Shown here one piece after another: positions 24,321-37,897 of a stretch of 64,000 nucleotides of DNA. The stretch is from contig OZ024857.1 in NCBI GenBank assembly GCA_964017155.1, positions 14,069,402-14,133,401 of the forward strand. The letters run 5' to 3'. Made by a program: the position numbers and the translations under genes. The notes under the pieces were generated by a model. That model had not been told where the DNA came from. It ran no database searches and saw only the letters and a program-made list of their open reading frames with translations. The stretch is from Oasisia sp. SBJ-2009 (lineage: Eukaryota > Annelida > Polychaeta > Sabellida > Siboglinidae). The first letter of the stretch is position 1; the number at the start of each line of letters is the position of its first letter.

Positions 24321-25377
24321 CAGGATACATCCAACCCAGCGAGCTTCTTCTTCCATTAAATTACTGATCAATCATGTTTGATATCAGCGTGGGTCAACAA
24401 TTGTGTGACGCAGGGCGTTCAGCCATGGGCTTTGATTCCATATCTCTCACATGTATCATTCCACATCTATTACTTAATCTATGTTCAAACCATAGCTTTA
24501 TGTAGAAACCCGTCCACCCGTCATTTGAACGGGTAAAAACGAATATGGACGGGTAAAAAAATGAAGGAGCAATAAAAGGTCTTCCAAAACCATAGATATT
24601 GTTAGTTACGCCTTGAAAGTGAGTGTAAATGGTGTCATGTGTGTGTTTGTAGCCCATTTCAGGTCATCAGGCACATTTGAAAGTTTGAAAACTGGCTAAA
24701 CAGTTAACATCCATGTGTCCACCAAAAAAACATGGCAATAATGTTATCCTGCATAAAGCCCTGGTTCAAACAAATTCCAACATCAGCATTTTAGATCAAT
24801 GTTAAGCATTGATAGCAGTAACATTTGTACTAACATTGCTACGTAAATATCTCTAATATGCATTCTCTTTTAAACTATCTCTTGAATTGCTGTTGGTATA
24901 TATAAAAATAATCCTGAATTTATATAGTTAATGCATTTTTTTATCATTGATATATGTACAATTTAAACATCTACTGCAAAATGACAAGTAATATAACTTG
25001 ATTACAACTTTGAGTGCCTAATTATATATTAGTGACCTATTTCATTATATCAAAAGAATTATCACAAAACAAACAAATTATACTGATATAGTATACTTGT
25101 AGTTGGTTTGATTAAATCATATTCCAACTGTAAATACCTTGTGGTATGCTATCAAGATCTGGCTAGCTTGATAGGTCTAATTGGTAACAGCCAAGTTGAC
25201 GTAAACGATGTACAATCAGCGGTTATCCGTATAGGCACACTGTATAAACAGACATGTAGGCTGATAACTTTATGGCTTCAAGCTAGTTATCGAAAGAATG
25301 CATTACTCCATTGTACCATGGAGTGACATGCATTCAAACAATGCATACGCATGTATCCTCGCAAGTTTGTTCATAAG
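24321..25377. other. No recognised gene
   Basis: AT-rich. An ACGGGTAAAAA word is duplicated near 24530-24560. Nothing else is supported. Confidence 0.4.
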
Positions 25378-25565
25378 CACACGCATGCACACAGTCACAC
25401 GCACACGCACAGACAGAGACACAGACAGATGCCACAGACAGATGCCACAGACAGACACACAGACACAGACACACACACACACAGACAGACACGGACGGAC
25501 GGACGGACGGACGGACGGACGGACGGACGGACGGACGGACGGACGGACGGACGGATGGACACACA
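25378..25565. repeat. Compound microsatellite ending in (GGAC)n
   Basis: ACACGC and ACAG-type repeats (25378-25490) are followed by a near-pure (GGAC)n run of about 16 copies (25493-25558). Serine/proline-rich translations on the minus strand are artefacts. Confidence 0.97.
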
Positions 25566-25639
25566 CTAGCATTACTGAGACCAGTCATATGATTAGGCTA
25601 TATATCAATATATGTGAGTACATGTATATGCATGCATGT

Positions 25640-25654
25640 ACATGCACACACACA

Positions 25655-25698
<44 letters not shown>

Positions 25699-25706
25699 CA
25701 CACACA
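25640..25706. repeat. (CACG)n microsatellite
   Basis: Short (CA)n followed by about 11 GCAC copies and another (CA)n, preceded by an ATGCATGCATGTACATGCA palindromic zone. Confidence 0.95.
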
Positions 25707-26149
25707 ACCATGCATATTTAGCATGTAAATATCACACCATTATATGCTAAAACTACACAAAGAAGAAGAAAGAAATAGCAAAACCAATTAACCTGAAGTG
25801 TGCACGCCCAGGAGATTTTACAAAATATCGATCTACAATCTGATTACGGATTCGGTAAACACAATATGACACGTGCTACAGTCCCTCCAGGCACTCACCA
25901 CATAACCGCACTGAAGGGGAGACATGTTTGTGCATCATGGCCTATAGAACACGCTGGCTACATGGGCAGATTCACCCCATGGGGCAATGTGTGGCTTGAA
26001 AGAGGAAACTCAGCCAGGTAGAAGCTGAACTAGCATTTACAGCATTGCTGTACATTACACGAGCTATGTTCATCAACACCAGCCGTGGAACCCATGCTGT
26101 GTATTATGTACCAGATGGTCACAATATGTGGCTCTTCCTGATCCAGTTT

Positions 26150-26643
26150 GCAGACTATTGCCACTGTGTCAACACTTCCCCCAGGAGACATACAATACAG
26201 CTACTGTAATGGTACCTACTCCAATAGGCATAAACTATGGTCACTCTGGGAACATTAAATTTTATTCCAGGAAAAGCCATTGTGTCAACTCCAGTAAACA
26301 CAAACTAAAGCCATTGTGTCAACATCTACTGCAGTAAACACAACCTACTGCCACTGTATAAATGTTTACTCAAATAGACACAAACTTAGTGTCACCACAG
26401 TGTCAACATATACTTCAGCAGACACAAACTTGTGCCACGGTGTCAACATTTGCTCCACTCAACACAAACTACTGCCACTGTGTCAATACTTACTGACTCG
26501 AATAAACACAAACTATATAGCCACAGTGTCAACATATACTTCAGCAGACACAAACTAGTTCCAGTGTCAAAACCTACTCCAGTGAATATAAACTAGTGCC
26601 ACTGTGTCAACATCTACTCTAGTAACCATAAGCAACTGCCACT
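26150..26643. repeat. Degenerate roughly 43-bp tandem array
   Basis: About 11-12 units carry the order GCCACTGTGTCAACATCTAC, then a CAGTAAACACAAACTA-like word. A nearly identical stretch (ACAGTGTCAACATATACTTC followed by AGCAGACACAAACT) appears at about 26397 and 26523, three units apart, showing a higher-order duplication. Confidence 0.85.
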
Positions 26644-26955
26644 GCAATAGAGAAATAAGGAAACAACAGGTTTTGCCTATCAGAATAGAGAGGAAACACT
26701 TTTTGCTGAGTTTCAGTTCAGCAGAGCAAGAGCTATTTCGGTTTGTTTACATCAAGATTAAATAACAATTTGGCCCAAACAAGCTAGAATGTTGTAACTG
26801 ATATGAGATTTTTTCAGCAAGACGAACCTAAAATGACACGTGCAACTATAACTGAATTGACAAGGCACCTTTAATGAATGTTTTTTGCAGTGGATGTTTT
26901 GTCCAACAGTGTTTTATTAATGGATGTTTTGTTAACGTATGCATTATTAAACAGT

Positions 26956-26977
26956 GTGTGTGTGTGTGTGTGTGTGC

Positions 26978-27027
<50 letters not shown>

Positions 27028-27030
27028 ATG
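26956..27030. repeat. (GT)n(GCGT)n microsatellite
   Basis: About 20 bp of pure GT followed by roughly 12 copies of GCGT. Confidence 0.97.
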
Positions 27031-30000
27031 TATGTGGTTTGTATGAGTCAATATTTTCAAACACATTAAACAAATTAACACAAAGCCAAAATGTACCTCT
27101 AATATAGAGCACATAAAATAATCTACTGAAACAAGTTTCGTATATATTCAAGAAACTATGCCACTTCTATACAATGTCAGTATTTGCAGACCTTTCCAGG
27201 CGCTCAAGGAAAGTGGCGTCCAGCCATTGGTGACCACTCTAGATGTCAAGGGTCAACCAGCCTTTACCAACTGATTGGAGTGGCTGCAAGGTGTTCAATC
27301 CAACAGCAGATTTAAAGGAGTCCAGAAATAAGGTGCTACATCTGAGAAATGCTAACTGCTGCATAAACAGTTGGGTTGACATGCAAGGTAAGGAGTGTGA
27401 CGATCTGGTTGGAATTGATCAACACATGCTCGCTGCTAAGGCAGGCCTCAGACGCAGCTGTCGGCAAAGGTAATCTTTTCATAAAAACTGGCTACTGTGG
27501 TCTGACTCACACATGGCATTTGTGTGATGTGAGCTACACATGGACATACGTGTGGTCACTTCTCTCACGAACAGCCAGCGTGCAACTTTGCCATTTGCAC
27601 GATTGACATTTCAGTGATGAAGACATAAGATTTATTTAGATCTGTGACATATTTTTAAAGAAACCTATTTTACTTATTTATTGAATTAATTTAAGCACCT
27701 TATTTAGTTTAGTTAAAGCATTTAATATATTTTTATACTTTGATATATTTAACTTAGAATTGTATTTCCTTGGGCTTAATAAAATTTTATTAAATTGGTT
27801 TGTTACTCTTGACTGCTCTAATCTAATCTGTTTTAGACCATTAAAAAAAAACAGTACTCTATTTGGACACCTAGCCATAATACAAATTGTAGTTGCCCAA
27901 CTACAAGGCAGCACAATAATTATCTATGGATTTTTAGGGTGCCTGAAAATATACAACATCCAAATATATAAACAACCATCCAGAATTCCAGCTCAGCACA
28001 TGTCTCACACTTGACCAAACATATATACAACTGTAGTTTAAAACATTGTTTCTTGAATGGATAGAAAATTATATGGTAAGTTCTAGGTCGTTGATACCAT
28101 CCATATTTGTTTGTCAAGAAACTTGTTTTGTGGTCTAAATATGTCAACCTTCTCCCACCACCTTATAGAGTTGTGTCAAGTCATGTGACATGAACTGGAA
28201 CAAGACAGTGGTAAGAGCTCCTGGCCAACATGTCTGTTCAGTGAAGGCTTCAATCAGTGAACGTTGATTGCTTCCTTCAGCTTCTTCCTGTGCCAGTTCT
28301 CCTGGTGGTCTACAATATTCATGTTCTTTGTTACATAATAGTTACATCAGTTTGTTGATGATGGTAGTGGGAGGCGGTTGACATAGTTAGACCACACATG
28401 TTATGTGGGACAGTGCTCATGTTGTTGATGTCGACTAAATGATGGAATCACCACTAGTTGGCTGTAAATGACAAGGCAGGTGTAAGTTTATACCAGAGCT
28501 TTGTGTTTAGACAACAATAACATATACCAGGTATACATAATACAGTATATACAAGATGGGCCTTAGCGTATATAATTCTAAAAAAATCAAGTAAGAGCAA
28601 GGGTGAGGGAATCCAACAAAAAACAAGTTTCTTGAGAGGAATATGTACAATAGAAAATATTTTATTTATGTATATTTTTAGGGTGTTTTTTTTCTCATTA
28701 CAGTATGTTACTTCTAGCAGGTGTTTTACCCAGAGTTATGGCAATGTTTAAGAAATAAAAAAAAACTTTTTTTACTAATAAAAGTCCTTCATGACACTGC
28801 TTAGGAGATTTAACCAGACTGCCACCTAGAGAATCAACTCTAGATGGCAGGTGGACAAGGAAGCCCTTTGGCTTATCAAGAGTCCAACCTATCTATCTAA
28901 GTGTATCCAGCCTTTCTGAAGTATAGGTCGATTTAAAAAAATATTAACACTACTAGCACCCAAACAAACAGCAAATAATATGTTGCATTCTTTTACAGTT
29001 CTTTGTGAAAATTATAACTTTCTAATATTTAGAGCTGCTTGTTTGCTAATGTAACTTAATGTCCTCTAGGCCTTCTATCTACCTTAACCAAGAAAAAACA
29101 TATTCATATCAACATTTTCATAACCATTCAATATCTATCTGATCTCTCAATCTCCTGGTCTTAATAGTGTTGTTAAACCACATTTTCTTAGACGCATTTC
29201 ATAACTAATATTCCTGTTTTGGTATAATTTTGGTTACTCAGCTTGGTACCCTTTCTTTTTTCCCTTTCTATGTCCCTCTTGCGATACAGCCTCCATGCTT
29301 GTGTGGAGGCCATATCATGAGAAGGGAATGACGTCCTGCATATTTATTTTGATGAGTGTAATTGGAAATGTAATGTTCTGCACTTATAGGTATAAAAATG
29401 ACAGTAGATGATCATTTAGCAACAATTTTAACATCATCTTTCGTGCAAGAAAAATGAACAGAAATTTCACAGCTTATTTAAGTAAAAAACCTACCAATGC
29501 AGGTAACAGATTTACGGAAGACAAACCAAAAGTTCTATAATGAGCGTTCTTTTTATTTATTCTTCTATCTTGATGACTATTTTGACCAGTACTTACACTT
29601 GTGCGTTGCATATTTCAACCAAATTAATTAACCTGTGCCATCAAACCTAACCAGTTAATGGCTCCTGTAAATATTGATCTACCACTTTGTAACACAGGCA
29701 CACAGCAAGGACAATCATTCTACTTTGGTGAAGCCAATAAAACCTAGTTTGTGTGATAGCAAATACACTTTCACGTATCTCATCAGTGCTACAAAAAGCA
29801 GTAGAGCCGTTTCCAGGGTAATAAAATCTTGATGAGCTAAAAGATGCATGTCACAATGAGTATCTAAAGGCAGTAAGCAACAGGCAATAAAAACTACATG
29901 TTCTAGGAAGCTATTAATTCTCTGACTTGGTGTCTGGGTCAACTTCTTACAAGCTATGAATCTACCTTGGTTTGTAATTAGTTGACACTAAGCCTGGGAC

Positions 30001-31405
30001 TGTGTCGCACCACTGCTGATGAAGGCAATATAACTACAAAGAATTATACAGCTACTGTGACTTTAATCTGGAAACTGACCCTTTTATATGTTATATTATT
30101 TTATATGGACTGTCATGACACTATTAATGTGTCAGTACACAGTATTGGTACACAAATAGGGGACATCTGACTTCTAATTTCATAGACATAATTCAGATTC
30201 AAAATGTGTACATTCTGAAGCAGGAGTGACTGGCATAACGGCAATCAAAGCTGGGATAATATTCTTCATGTCTAAAAGTTGACAACATCAAGTTGATATG
30301 TGAGATAGTAGGTAACATGGACACAAACTGAGGTAAGCATAACATCTTGATTAGATTTAGCTTGAGAACGAGCAAGATCCACGTACACTGTAATACATTT
30401 TCATGACATTTCTTCTACTCCATAAAAGTTTGAGGTACTCTTAAGTAACAATACTAGATGTACCATGCTAGTAGAGATCAGTAGGTAACATGGACAAATA
30501 TATCAGTTTAATATATGGTCACTACCAAAGGTAGATTGGAACCAGCTCAAAACTAACATAACAAAATGTCTTACAGCTAAACACAATTTATTTTAAGGTA
30601 AAATCCGTCAGAATATGGTTATTGTATGAAAATGCAGTGGAGTTCAAGGCAGTACTCGTAGTGGTATGTAACATGGACAACTTGTATCAATACTGTGTTC
30701 TGACCCATCTAGGATTGGACCAATTGAGAATGTGGCCATCCACCATCCCCTTTGAGGTTCACATAAAACCTCTAAAGGCACTCTCTTGTCTTCGTGAAAA
30801 CGTCTCCCTTCAGGCTTGCAAAAACCTCCCAAAACAACTACAGCCTTCTCCGAGAATGGGGATAAATATGGGACATGTGCTTCTGAACATACACTCTGGG
30901 TCTCCCCTTAAATGTTGCTATACTTAAAAGTACCTCCTCTGGTAAATCTTTTGCCAATGCCATTTTGAACTTTTATTTCGTGAAATAGCAAACATATCTA
31001 GTATACAGTATGACATTATAAGCATGCCACATGAACTATTAATAAAAAAATTATAATACATGTGAAGAAAAAGACTTACGTAAGGAATAACTACATGTCC
31101 CCTTATCGTGTTCTACTGTCTGGAAGTCCCAGCATTGTAGTTGGCAGAACCTTGCACCCAATGCCCTGCTCTGCCACGTAGAGTCACTGTTGTTACACAG
31201 CTGCAAGAAAAGAACGGTTGGTCAACTGGATGATTCCTATAGGACTGATGAAGGTGGCTGGACAGACACACACAGAGGATGGAAGACAATCATAAGAGGG
31301 TAATTAGGATGAACAGATGTATATCCATATATTGTTGTTAAGGATACAGGCTCCTCGTGAAATGGGTATATATATCATATCTCAACAAATATTGAATGTA
31401 TCTTT
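27031..31405. other. Long AT-rich stretch without supported genes
   Basis: No transposon coding remnant, SINE or tandem array is visible. Small frames (27243-27473, 27376-27606, 29715-29942, 30622-30927) lack recognisable domains. A small imperfect hairpin (CCACCTAGAG ... CTCTAGATGG) lies at 28824-28850. Confidence 0.4.
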
Positions 31406-31406
31406 G

Positions 31407-31910
31407 CCAAATTTGAAGGGTATTATGTTTGTATAAAAAGAAGGTTACCCACAAAGTTATATCCTATTTTCATCACCATAATCATGACAACCAGAAATTT
31501 TCCTAATTTTGGATAGGTGTCGTTTTGTGGGAAGTCCCATGAAAAATAATAATACTGTATGTCTCATTTGATTATTCATCCTAGTACGTATTATGCCAAG
31601 TTGTGCAATGAAGTAGTTTGGATAAATAAAAATAAGTACTTTTATAAAAAATAAAGTTTTCTTGTTGAATAATATTTGTTTATATTTATTGTTATATTAT
31701 TCAACAAGAAAACTTTATTTGTTTTATAAAAGTACTTATTTTTATTTATCCAAACTACTTCATTGCACAACTTGGCATATTACGGACTAGAATAAATAAT
31801 AAAATGAGACATACAGCTGGTTGTCATGGTCATGGTTATGCAAATTGCATATAACCTTGTGGGTAACCTTCTTTTTATACAAACATAATACCCTGCAAAT
31901 TTGGCCAAGG
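31407..31910. mobile_element. Foldback-type element: 500-bp imperfect palindrome
   Basis: The left arm (31407-31675) is the reverse complement of the right arm (31694-31910) around an 18-bp AT loop. The inner about 85 bp of each arm (31592-31675 and 31694-31778) match almost perfectly apart from a short indel; outer parts are more divergent. The left arm contains about 60 bp (31495-31554) absent from the right. Such a structure fits a foldback/MITE-like DNA element or an inverted duplication. Transcribed, it would fold to long dsRNA. No transposase frame and no clear target duplication are visible. Confidence 0.7.
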
Positions 31911-32845
31911 GTGGCAGTGTGATTACATATCTTCCTGGTGCCAGTCCATTCACCACTTTTTATGTTCATCTGCATCCTTGATTCTGATTGACATGCCATT
32001 GCTGCATTTCAACGAACATGAAAGGAGCAACATTCCAGCTGGAGGGTGCTACCGTGAAGTAAAAGGAAAACATTACAGCAATATTGTTGTTTGTTGCACT
32101 GTGGGTGGGATGTAAACAAGTAATGACAAATGGTTAGATGAACAGATGGGTGGCAAAAACATAGGCAGACAGAATGACAGATGATGAGTGAATAAAAAAT
32201 GGAGGGATGGGTTGAAGGAATGATGGATGGATGGATGAAAGAAGTGATGGACAATGGTGTGAGCTCAGGCATTGGGGCTGAACTCTGCTGGCTCCAACCA
32301 TCTGTCTGCAGACATCTCCCTGTCTCACAGCCACACTCCAGCCTCACATCCTCCGTAAATGTACATCTGGGCTGGTCTAGCTGTCTTGGTTTGCTAGTCT
32401 GTGCATTCATTGCTACGGGAGAGTTTTTAGTGCCACATTATTCTTGTAAGAGTGCCCAGAAAAATCCTAGTCCTCTTTCCCAGAACTTGGTTATGCTCAC
32501 GTGAAACTTGTTTATCTTTATGCCTGTTTAAACACACACACAATGCAACAAACCAGGGACATCAATCATTATCCCCATTGCAGTAATTTAGTCTTAAACA
32601 CCTATACAGTGGTGCCTGGAGAGTTGGCCTGGAGAGTGAATCGCACTGCTACTACTGTTGATGATATAAGCAAGGATGTGAATGAACATAGTAAAACAGG
32701 CAAGTGGAATTTATCACGTGAGACAGTGGGAGGTGATACTGTTACACTGCCCCAAAGTAAGCATAAGTACTTGTTGCTGCAAGTGACTGTTGTGTATAGC
32801 ATTCCTATGCAACACAAAACCAAAACCATTGGCATGACACTCCCT
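31911..32845. other. No recognised gene; short GGAT repeat
   Basis: A short degenerate (GATG)n tract lies at 32195-32250 (GATGGATGGATGGATG). The frames at 32009-32410 and 32501-32899 have no domains; the second overlaps the start of the LINE remnant in another frame. Confidence 0.4.
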
Positions 32846-33226
32846 ACAGTGGATGAACTCTACGAAACATATATGATGAAAAAACAAGGGACATCTTAAA
32901 GGACACTTCTCACCCATTGCACAAATTCTATTATGTTGTACAATCTGGTTGTAGGTACATATCCTAGAGAACACGCACGAACCGTTATCGAAACACATTT
33001 CTTCCAACTTCTATTAGGCTACTAAACGTGAAATCGGGGAGGGAAAAATGATCGGGGAGGATGGGGGGATACAATGGGGTGCGCTACTTTCATACAACTT
33101 TGCACTGTCACTGCTAATTGTCATTACTACATGTAATGTCGTTGTTATATTATGTGAATATATACCACAAGAATTTCCTCTTTGGGGGACTATTAAAGAT
33201 TATTGTATTGTATTGTATTGTATCTA
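32846..33226 (+). pseudogene. Rex1-like LINE, ORF C-terminus and 3' end
   Basis: In one frame from about 32860 to 33050 the sequence reads KTRDILKDTSHPLH then, after an in-frame TAG, RTNRYRNTFLPTSIRLLN, the C-terminal signature of Rex1/CR1-group non-LTR retrotransposons ('HPLH...R..R.R.SFIP.AI.LLN'). The 3' end is AATTTCCTCTTTGGGGGAC, ATTAAAG and a (TTGTA)n-type tail at 33200-33224, the same tail type as the LINE at 53-55 kb. The RT and endonuclease are missing, so it is a 5'-truncated dead copy. Confidence 0.75.
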
Positions 33227-34014
33227 TTTGTTACAGTGGTTTTTGATCTTATCCGTGATCTAGAACCATAGCATATAACACAGACTCCAGCATTGCAATT
33301 AACACATGTTGCTTACTTTTTCATAGTTGTTATTTGTCATCAATAACAGTAAGTACAGTGCAAACTTCCATATTTTGCCATATTTGTTGAGTGTTCCCCT
33401 TTGCATTACGACTACATTCTTTAATTTGTTAATGTATCTTATCGAAATCTTACAAATATCTGCCACACACATCACCAGAAGCTGGTGGCAGGTGATTGTC
33501 ACAGTAGTCAGACTGGAAAGAAATCATTTTGTTTAATAAAAACAAACTCCTGCTTCATTTGTTGAATTGGCTGATATGAGATGAGAAATCAGGCAGTGAA
33601 CGGAAATTCTGCCTAGCAACAATCAAGAAAGTCTATGCAGACAAATTGAAGAGACAATAATGAAATTAAGTGCATCCTGTCACACAAAGTAATAACAGGA
33701 TAACAAAGTAATTTCTCCGTTTATTTGCGAAGACACTGTATTAAACACATTTGCTACAGGACGCTCTACAGTGCATAAAATGTTGTCTTTATTGAGATTT
33801 CTCCTGTAACATAACAGATTCAGATTGACTATGGTGATGTTTATGGACAAATTACAGACAGACAGAAAACCAAGAAAGTATATGAATTTATCCGTTGGTC
33901 AATTAACAAAACATTTACTGCTTCTGCACTCATTTTATTATTTTAATGCTAAAGCTCCAATTCAGAATGTAGTATTCATTTTCATTCATATTCTATAATA
34001 TTAAAGAGAAATCA
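33227..34014. other. No recognised gene
   Basis: AT-rich sequence without repeats or coding signals. Confidence 0.4.
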
Positions 34015-34402
34015 GTGATCAGTGGGTTTGGTGGTATTATTTCAAATATCAAACTCTCCAATGAGATAATCCTGGTTTAAATCCTTTTTTTTCTATTGTA
34101 CAGCGCTTTGCGCATAGTGGATATTGTGTTTTATAAATATTAAATATTATTATTAAATAACGTGCTACCATTTCTATTTTGGGAAGTCTGATTACTCCAC
34201 ATAATTTACTTCAACTCCATAAATGGGTACCTGACTACAGACACTGGCAGACAGATAAATGTAAATAAATACTCCATGCTAAAATAGCTGAATACTTCCG
34301 AGAGAAGTTGAGATAGTGTTCAAGTAAACAGGTGCCACTTTGCCAGGGGTAAAACTTAAAAGTGCTTTGAACAACTGAAGTACAGGGTAACGTGATTTAA
34401 GT
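34015..34402 (+). mobile_element. SINE family 1, copy d (decayed, interrupted)
   Basis: A decayed tRNA-like head ends in a box-B-like CCTGGTTTAAATCC (34069-34082). The SINE-1 body resumes at about 34190 and keeps ATGGGTACCTGACTAC, GAATACTTCCGAGAGAAGTT and AAAGTGCTTTGAAC. Between them, 34083-34160 holds an unrelated CR1/L2-type 3' tail (CAGCGCTTTGCGCATAGTGG, then ATTATTATT). Confidence 0.7.
34095..34160 (+). mobile_element. CR1/L2-type 3' tail inserted in SINE-1d
   Basis: CAGCGCTTTGCGCATAGTGG followed by TTTTATAAATATTAAATATT and ATTATTAAAT. This ending is characteristic of many CR1/L2-group LINEs and their SINE partners. It interrupts the SINE-1 consensus order, so I read it as a separate short insertion. 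Confidence 0.55.
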
Positions 34403-37400
34403 ATAAACACTTAACATGTTTTACTTTTACATAAATACAATTAATTTGAATTAAAACAAATTCAGTGTTTGCTATTCTGTCACGGTATGCAAACAATTAG
34501 GTGAATTCTGAGTAAAATTAACAGAGTTATAAGAGAATTGTGTTAGTTTATTCAGGACTGACCTTTAAAAGGAAAACATAATAATAATAGATAGACCGAT
34601 GTAAAACATGCATCTAATTCAATGACACCATCAAGTACAATAAACTGAATTCAATCTTTGCATTAGAATTACATCAACCATGTTGTTAAATTCTGAATTG
34701 GTAAACTACTACCACATTAGTGTTGAGTTAATTACATGTATTGAACTCGGCATCCTGTGTCCCTGAGAGGCACACGGCAACCATGTGTTGTCTTGCATGT
34801 GGCTTTACCAGGTAAGCCATAAAGACTGTGCTTAAAGCCATTAGGCATATTGCAATATTAATGACTCCTGGGCATTAAGGTGTTGTTTTTATAGTGCCTA
34901 TAGTAATACTAATGTTGAAAAGACACTGTCATTATTAAGATAACATACACATGCTCACATGCATCCCGTATGCTTCACATTGCTATCATAATTGGTGTGA
35001 CTTCCACTTATGTTTAGTACACTAAAAATAACTCACATTTGCTACGATAAAAAAATTATATATATATATATACACTGTATATATATATATATTATATAAT
35101 ATGGAACTGGACAATGATTTGATCAGCAAGATGGCTGTACAAGCGGGACTAACTTCCTGTAATATTCTGTATACGAAAAAAATGTGGACTATAGTAGGGT
35201 GACCTTAATCCGAGATGGTTGTAGGTGGCTGTATTACCAAGGTGCCTGGTTTTACCAGGTAATACCAGGACCTGGACGTGTGCTGCATCAATAGCAGTTA
35301 GTCCCAACTTTATCAGGAGATGGGAACAAGCTAACATGCATTGAGCCAGGAAGCAGTTGGTCCAATAAGTAGAGTTCCAATAGCAGTGTGAACTGTCTCC
35401 AAAGCAAGATGATGCCACCATCCATAAATCATGACTTGTTAACTGTACCCCTGGCTATTCCTGCCAAGGATTAAATATAAATTTTCTTTTGTACACCAGG
35501 TGGCACTAGCATCTTACTGTGAATACTTTAATAATGTTCTATTCACCAGGTGGCGACACTATTTGATCTTGACATTCACTTGTCACAATCATCATTTGTC
35601 AAGGGGTGATCCAATCTGAATCGAACTACTTCTGACAACACTAATGCTGACACTGCAAAGTCTTAATAAACCGCACCCAAATACCATAACTAATAATTTC
35701 CCTGTAGTTAGCAATGTAAAATATTACGTCATGAGATATGTTGGTCATTTTTTTCAATGGTATCCACTATCCACGTACTACTCTAAATCTGCATTGGCAA
35801 CCAGATAATTGAAACCTGTTTTGTGAAAGATTCAACCTACAGCCATCTGTGTCTTTAGCGGTGGATTTTACCCAAAAGGCAATGCCTTGTTTCCTGGATT
35901 CTATGTTTGTCCTTCAGGCAATATATATTTTATTTTGTTTTTCATCAATAAGCATACATAAATTTAAGAAATTACTACCTCATTTGTTGCAAAATAATTT
36001 TTTATTATCTTGTTGATATTTGTTGCCATTGTTGACAGTCTGATAAATTTTTTAAGTTTTCTTTTTAAATGAAATTATAGTGTGCAACAATAATCGAGCT
36101 AACATATATCCATGATGGTATACGGACATTTTCTAATGGCTTGTACTACTGTGTATAACCCTCAGGTGAAGTAACTTTTTGGAAATCCCAGGTATGCTAA
36201 ATTATGCATGGCTTACGTAATTGTTCCAAAGGACATGATCAGTCCACTACCAATCAGTTGTTTTACTTAAATCACCTTGTGTATTACATTAGAACATGTC
36301 ATTTATCTGGAGCAAATATTCATGAAAACCATTTTCTACGTATGTGTATATGATGCATCATCTTGAGGATGGATAATTCTGGTAGTTTAGTTCAGCTAGC
36401 ATGTATACATGTGGGGGAATACTAACATTTTCCTCCTAGGGATATAGATGATATAAACCTCAGGTACTTACTTTCAAGAATTAATATAAGTCCTTCAGAA
36501 GAAAGGTAGCACCTTTATTTTTCCAAGAAATTAACATTTTGGACTTCCCCAATTCAATGTTGGGACAAAATGTTAGACAGATACACAATCATTATTCATT
36601 AGGTTATGCATACTTTCTGTGACTGTGATCACTGTCAGTAATGCAGAAAAACTATTAAGGATTTACTTCGTTGCAAATGTTTGATATGAAGACTTTGGAA
36701 ATTACCTTCTGCGCTTGTCTGTACGTAGATTAATGCCATCTGGAGGATATAGTTGCGAATGCATAAAAAATGGTTAAGCAATACCGCCAACTGTGAGTTG
36801 CCCCTTTGAATAGTAATTGGGTGACCTTCCCCACAAGGTCCATGGGTCACTGAAGGCAGGTGGGGGGAGGGTAAAAGTACATGTCTCAATGTGACTTTGC
36901 CAATTTGTTTCTGACAGATACAAATGAGGAGTACGCTGTATGAAAGGCCTGAGCGACAGAGACGTGTTGAAGCATAGCAAGTAGTGAACAGCCAGTACAT
37001 GGGCAGGACCTCAACACCAGGGCTCAGACCAAACTACCCACGTTATGTCTAGCGCTGACATGGTAATAAAATACCCTTGCTGACATTTCTATTTCACTTA
37101 GAGACGTCATCGACATAAAGACCAACGTGAAATGCCTACTCCGACTTTGTTCACTGATTTACGTGCAAGTTTTACTCTTTGTTGGCGGACTTGTGAATGT
37201 TTGGGGTAGGGTAATGGTGCCAGGATACAAAGGGTGATATGTGAACAGACATCAGTGATGGACACATCCAATCATGTGGTGGACCAATCATGTCAGGCTA
37301 GTCTGGTCAGCCGCCGTTTGACAAGTCTCGATTTACACTGTCATTACCACCATTATCACAGCTATGAGGGGAAATTACTGGGAACACAAATCTGGACAGC

Positions 37401-37897
37401 TGTAAAAACAATCTATTGTAGACTCTCTGTAATGGCACACACACCTAATTTTTTTTTTAGTCATTTACCACACTACAAAAACACTTTATAAAACAATTAC
37501 AAAAAAGTAGGAATAAGCTAAATGGTCAGAAGTCATACTGTACTTATTGCAAAGTCTTGGGTAAATTCATAATTGTCAAGTGGTAATGCTTCATGTTTGT
37601 GATGAATACATAATAGGCATAATGCTTTTATGATTAAGTGTTATTATCGCTAACTTACGTTTAATATGTAACAAAGCAAGGGCAGCTGCTATCATCATCA
37701 AAGTATTTATATCTTAAAAAAACTAATTCCTGCAGACCATTTAATATCTGTTGTCATCCATTAGGGCATTATATAATACTACTAATAATAATTAATAATC
37801 ATGTAAATATTAGTAATTTCCCTGACTCCGTTTCTATTATGTCTAGATATAGCATCTCGGTCAATGGAATGACACCCCAGTTCACACAAAAATTCAT
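34403..37897. other. AT-rich stretch without supported genes
   Basis: An AT dinucleotide palindrome, ATATATATACACTGTATATA, lies at 35056-35092. A GGTGGC word with CACCAG context is repeated at 35495 and 35547. The minus frames at 35149-35421 and 36635-37000 have no domain I recognise. Confidence 0.4.

Noticed and set aside
25298..25750. 150-residue plus frame and proline/serine-rich minus frames
   Set aside because: Explained by (ACAG)n, (GGAC)n and (CACG)n repeats.
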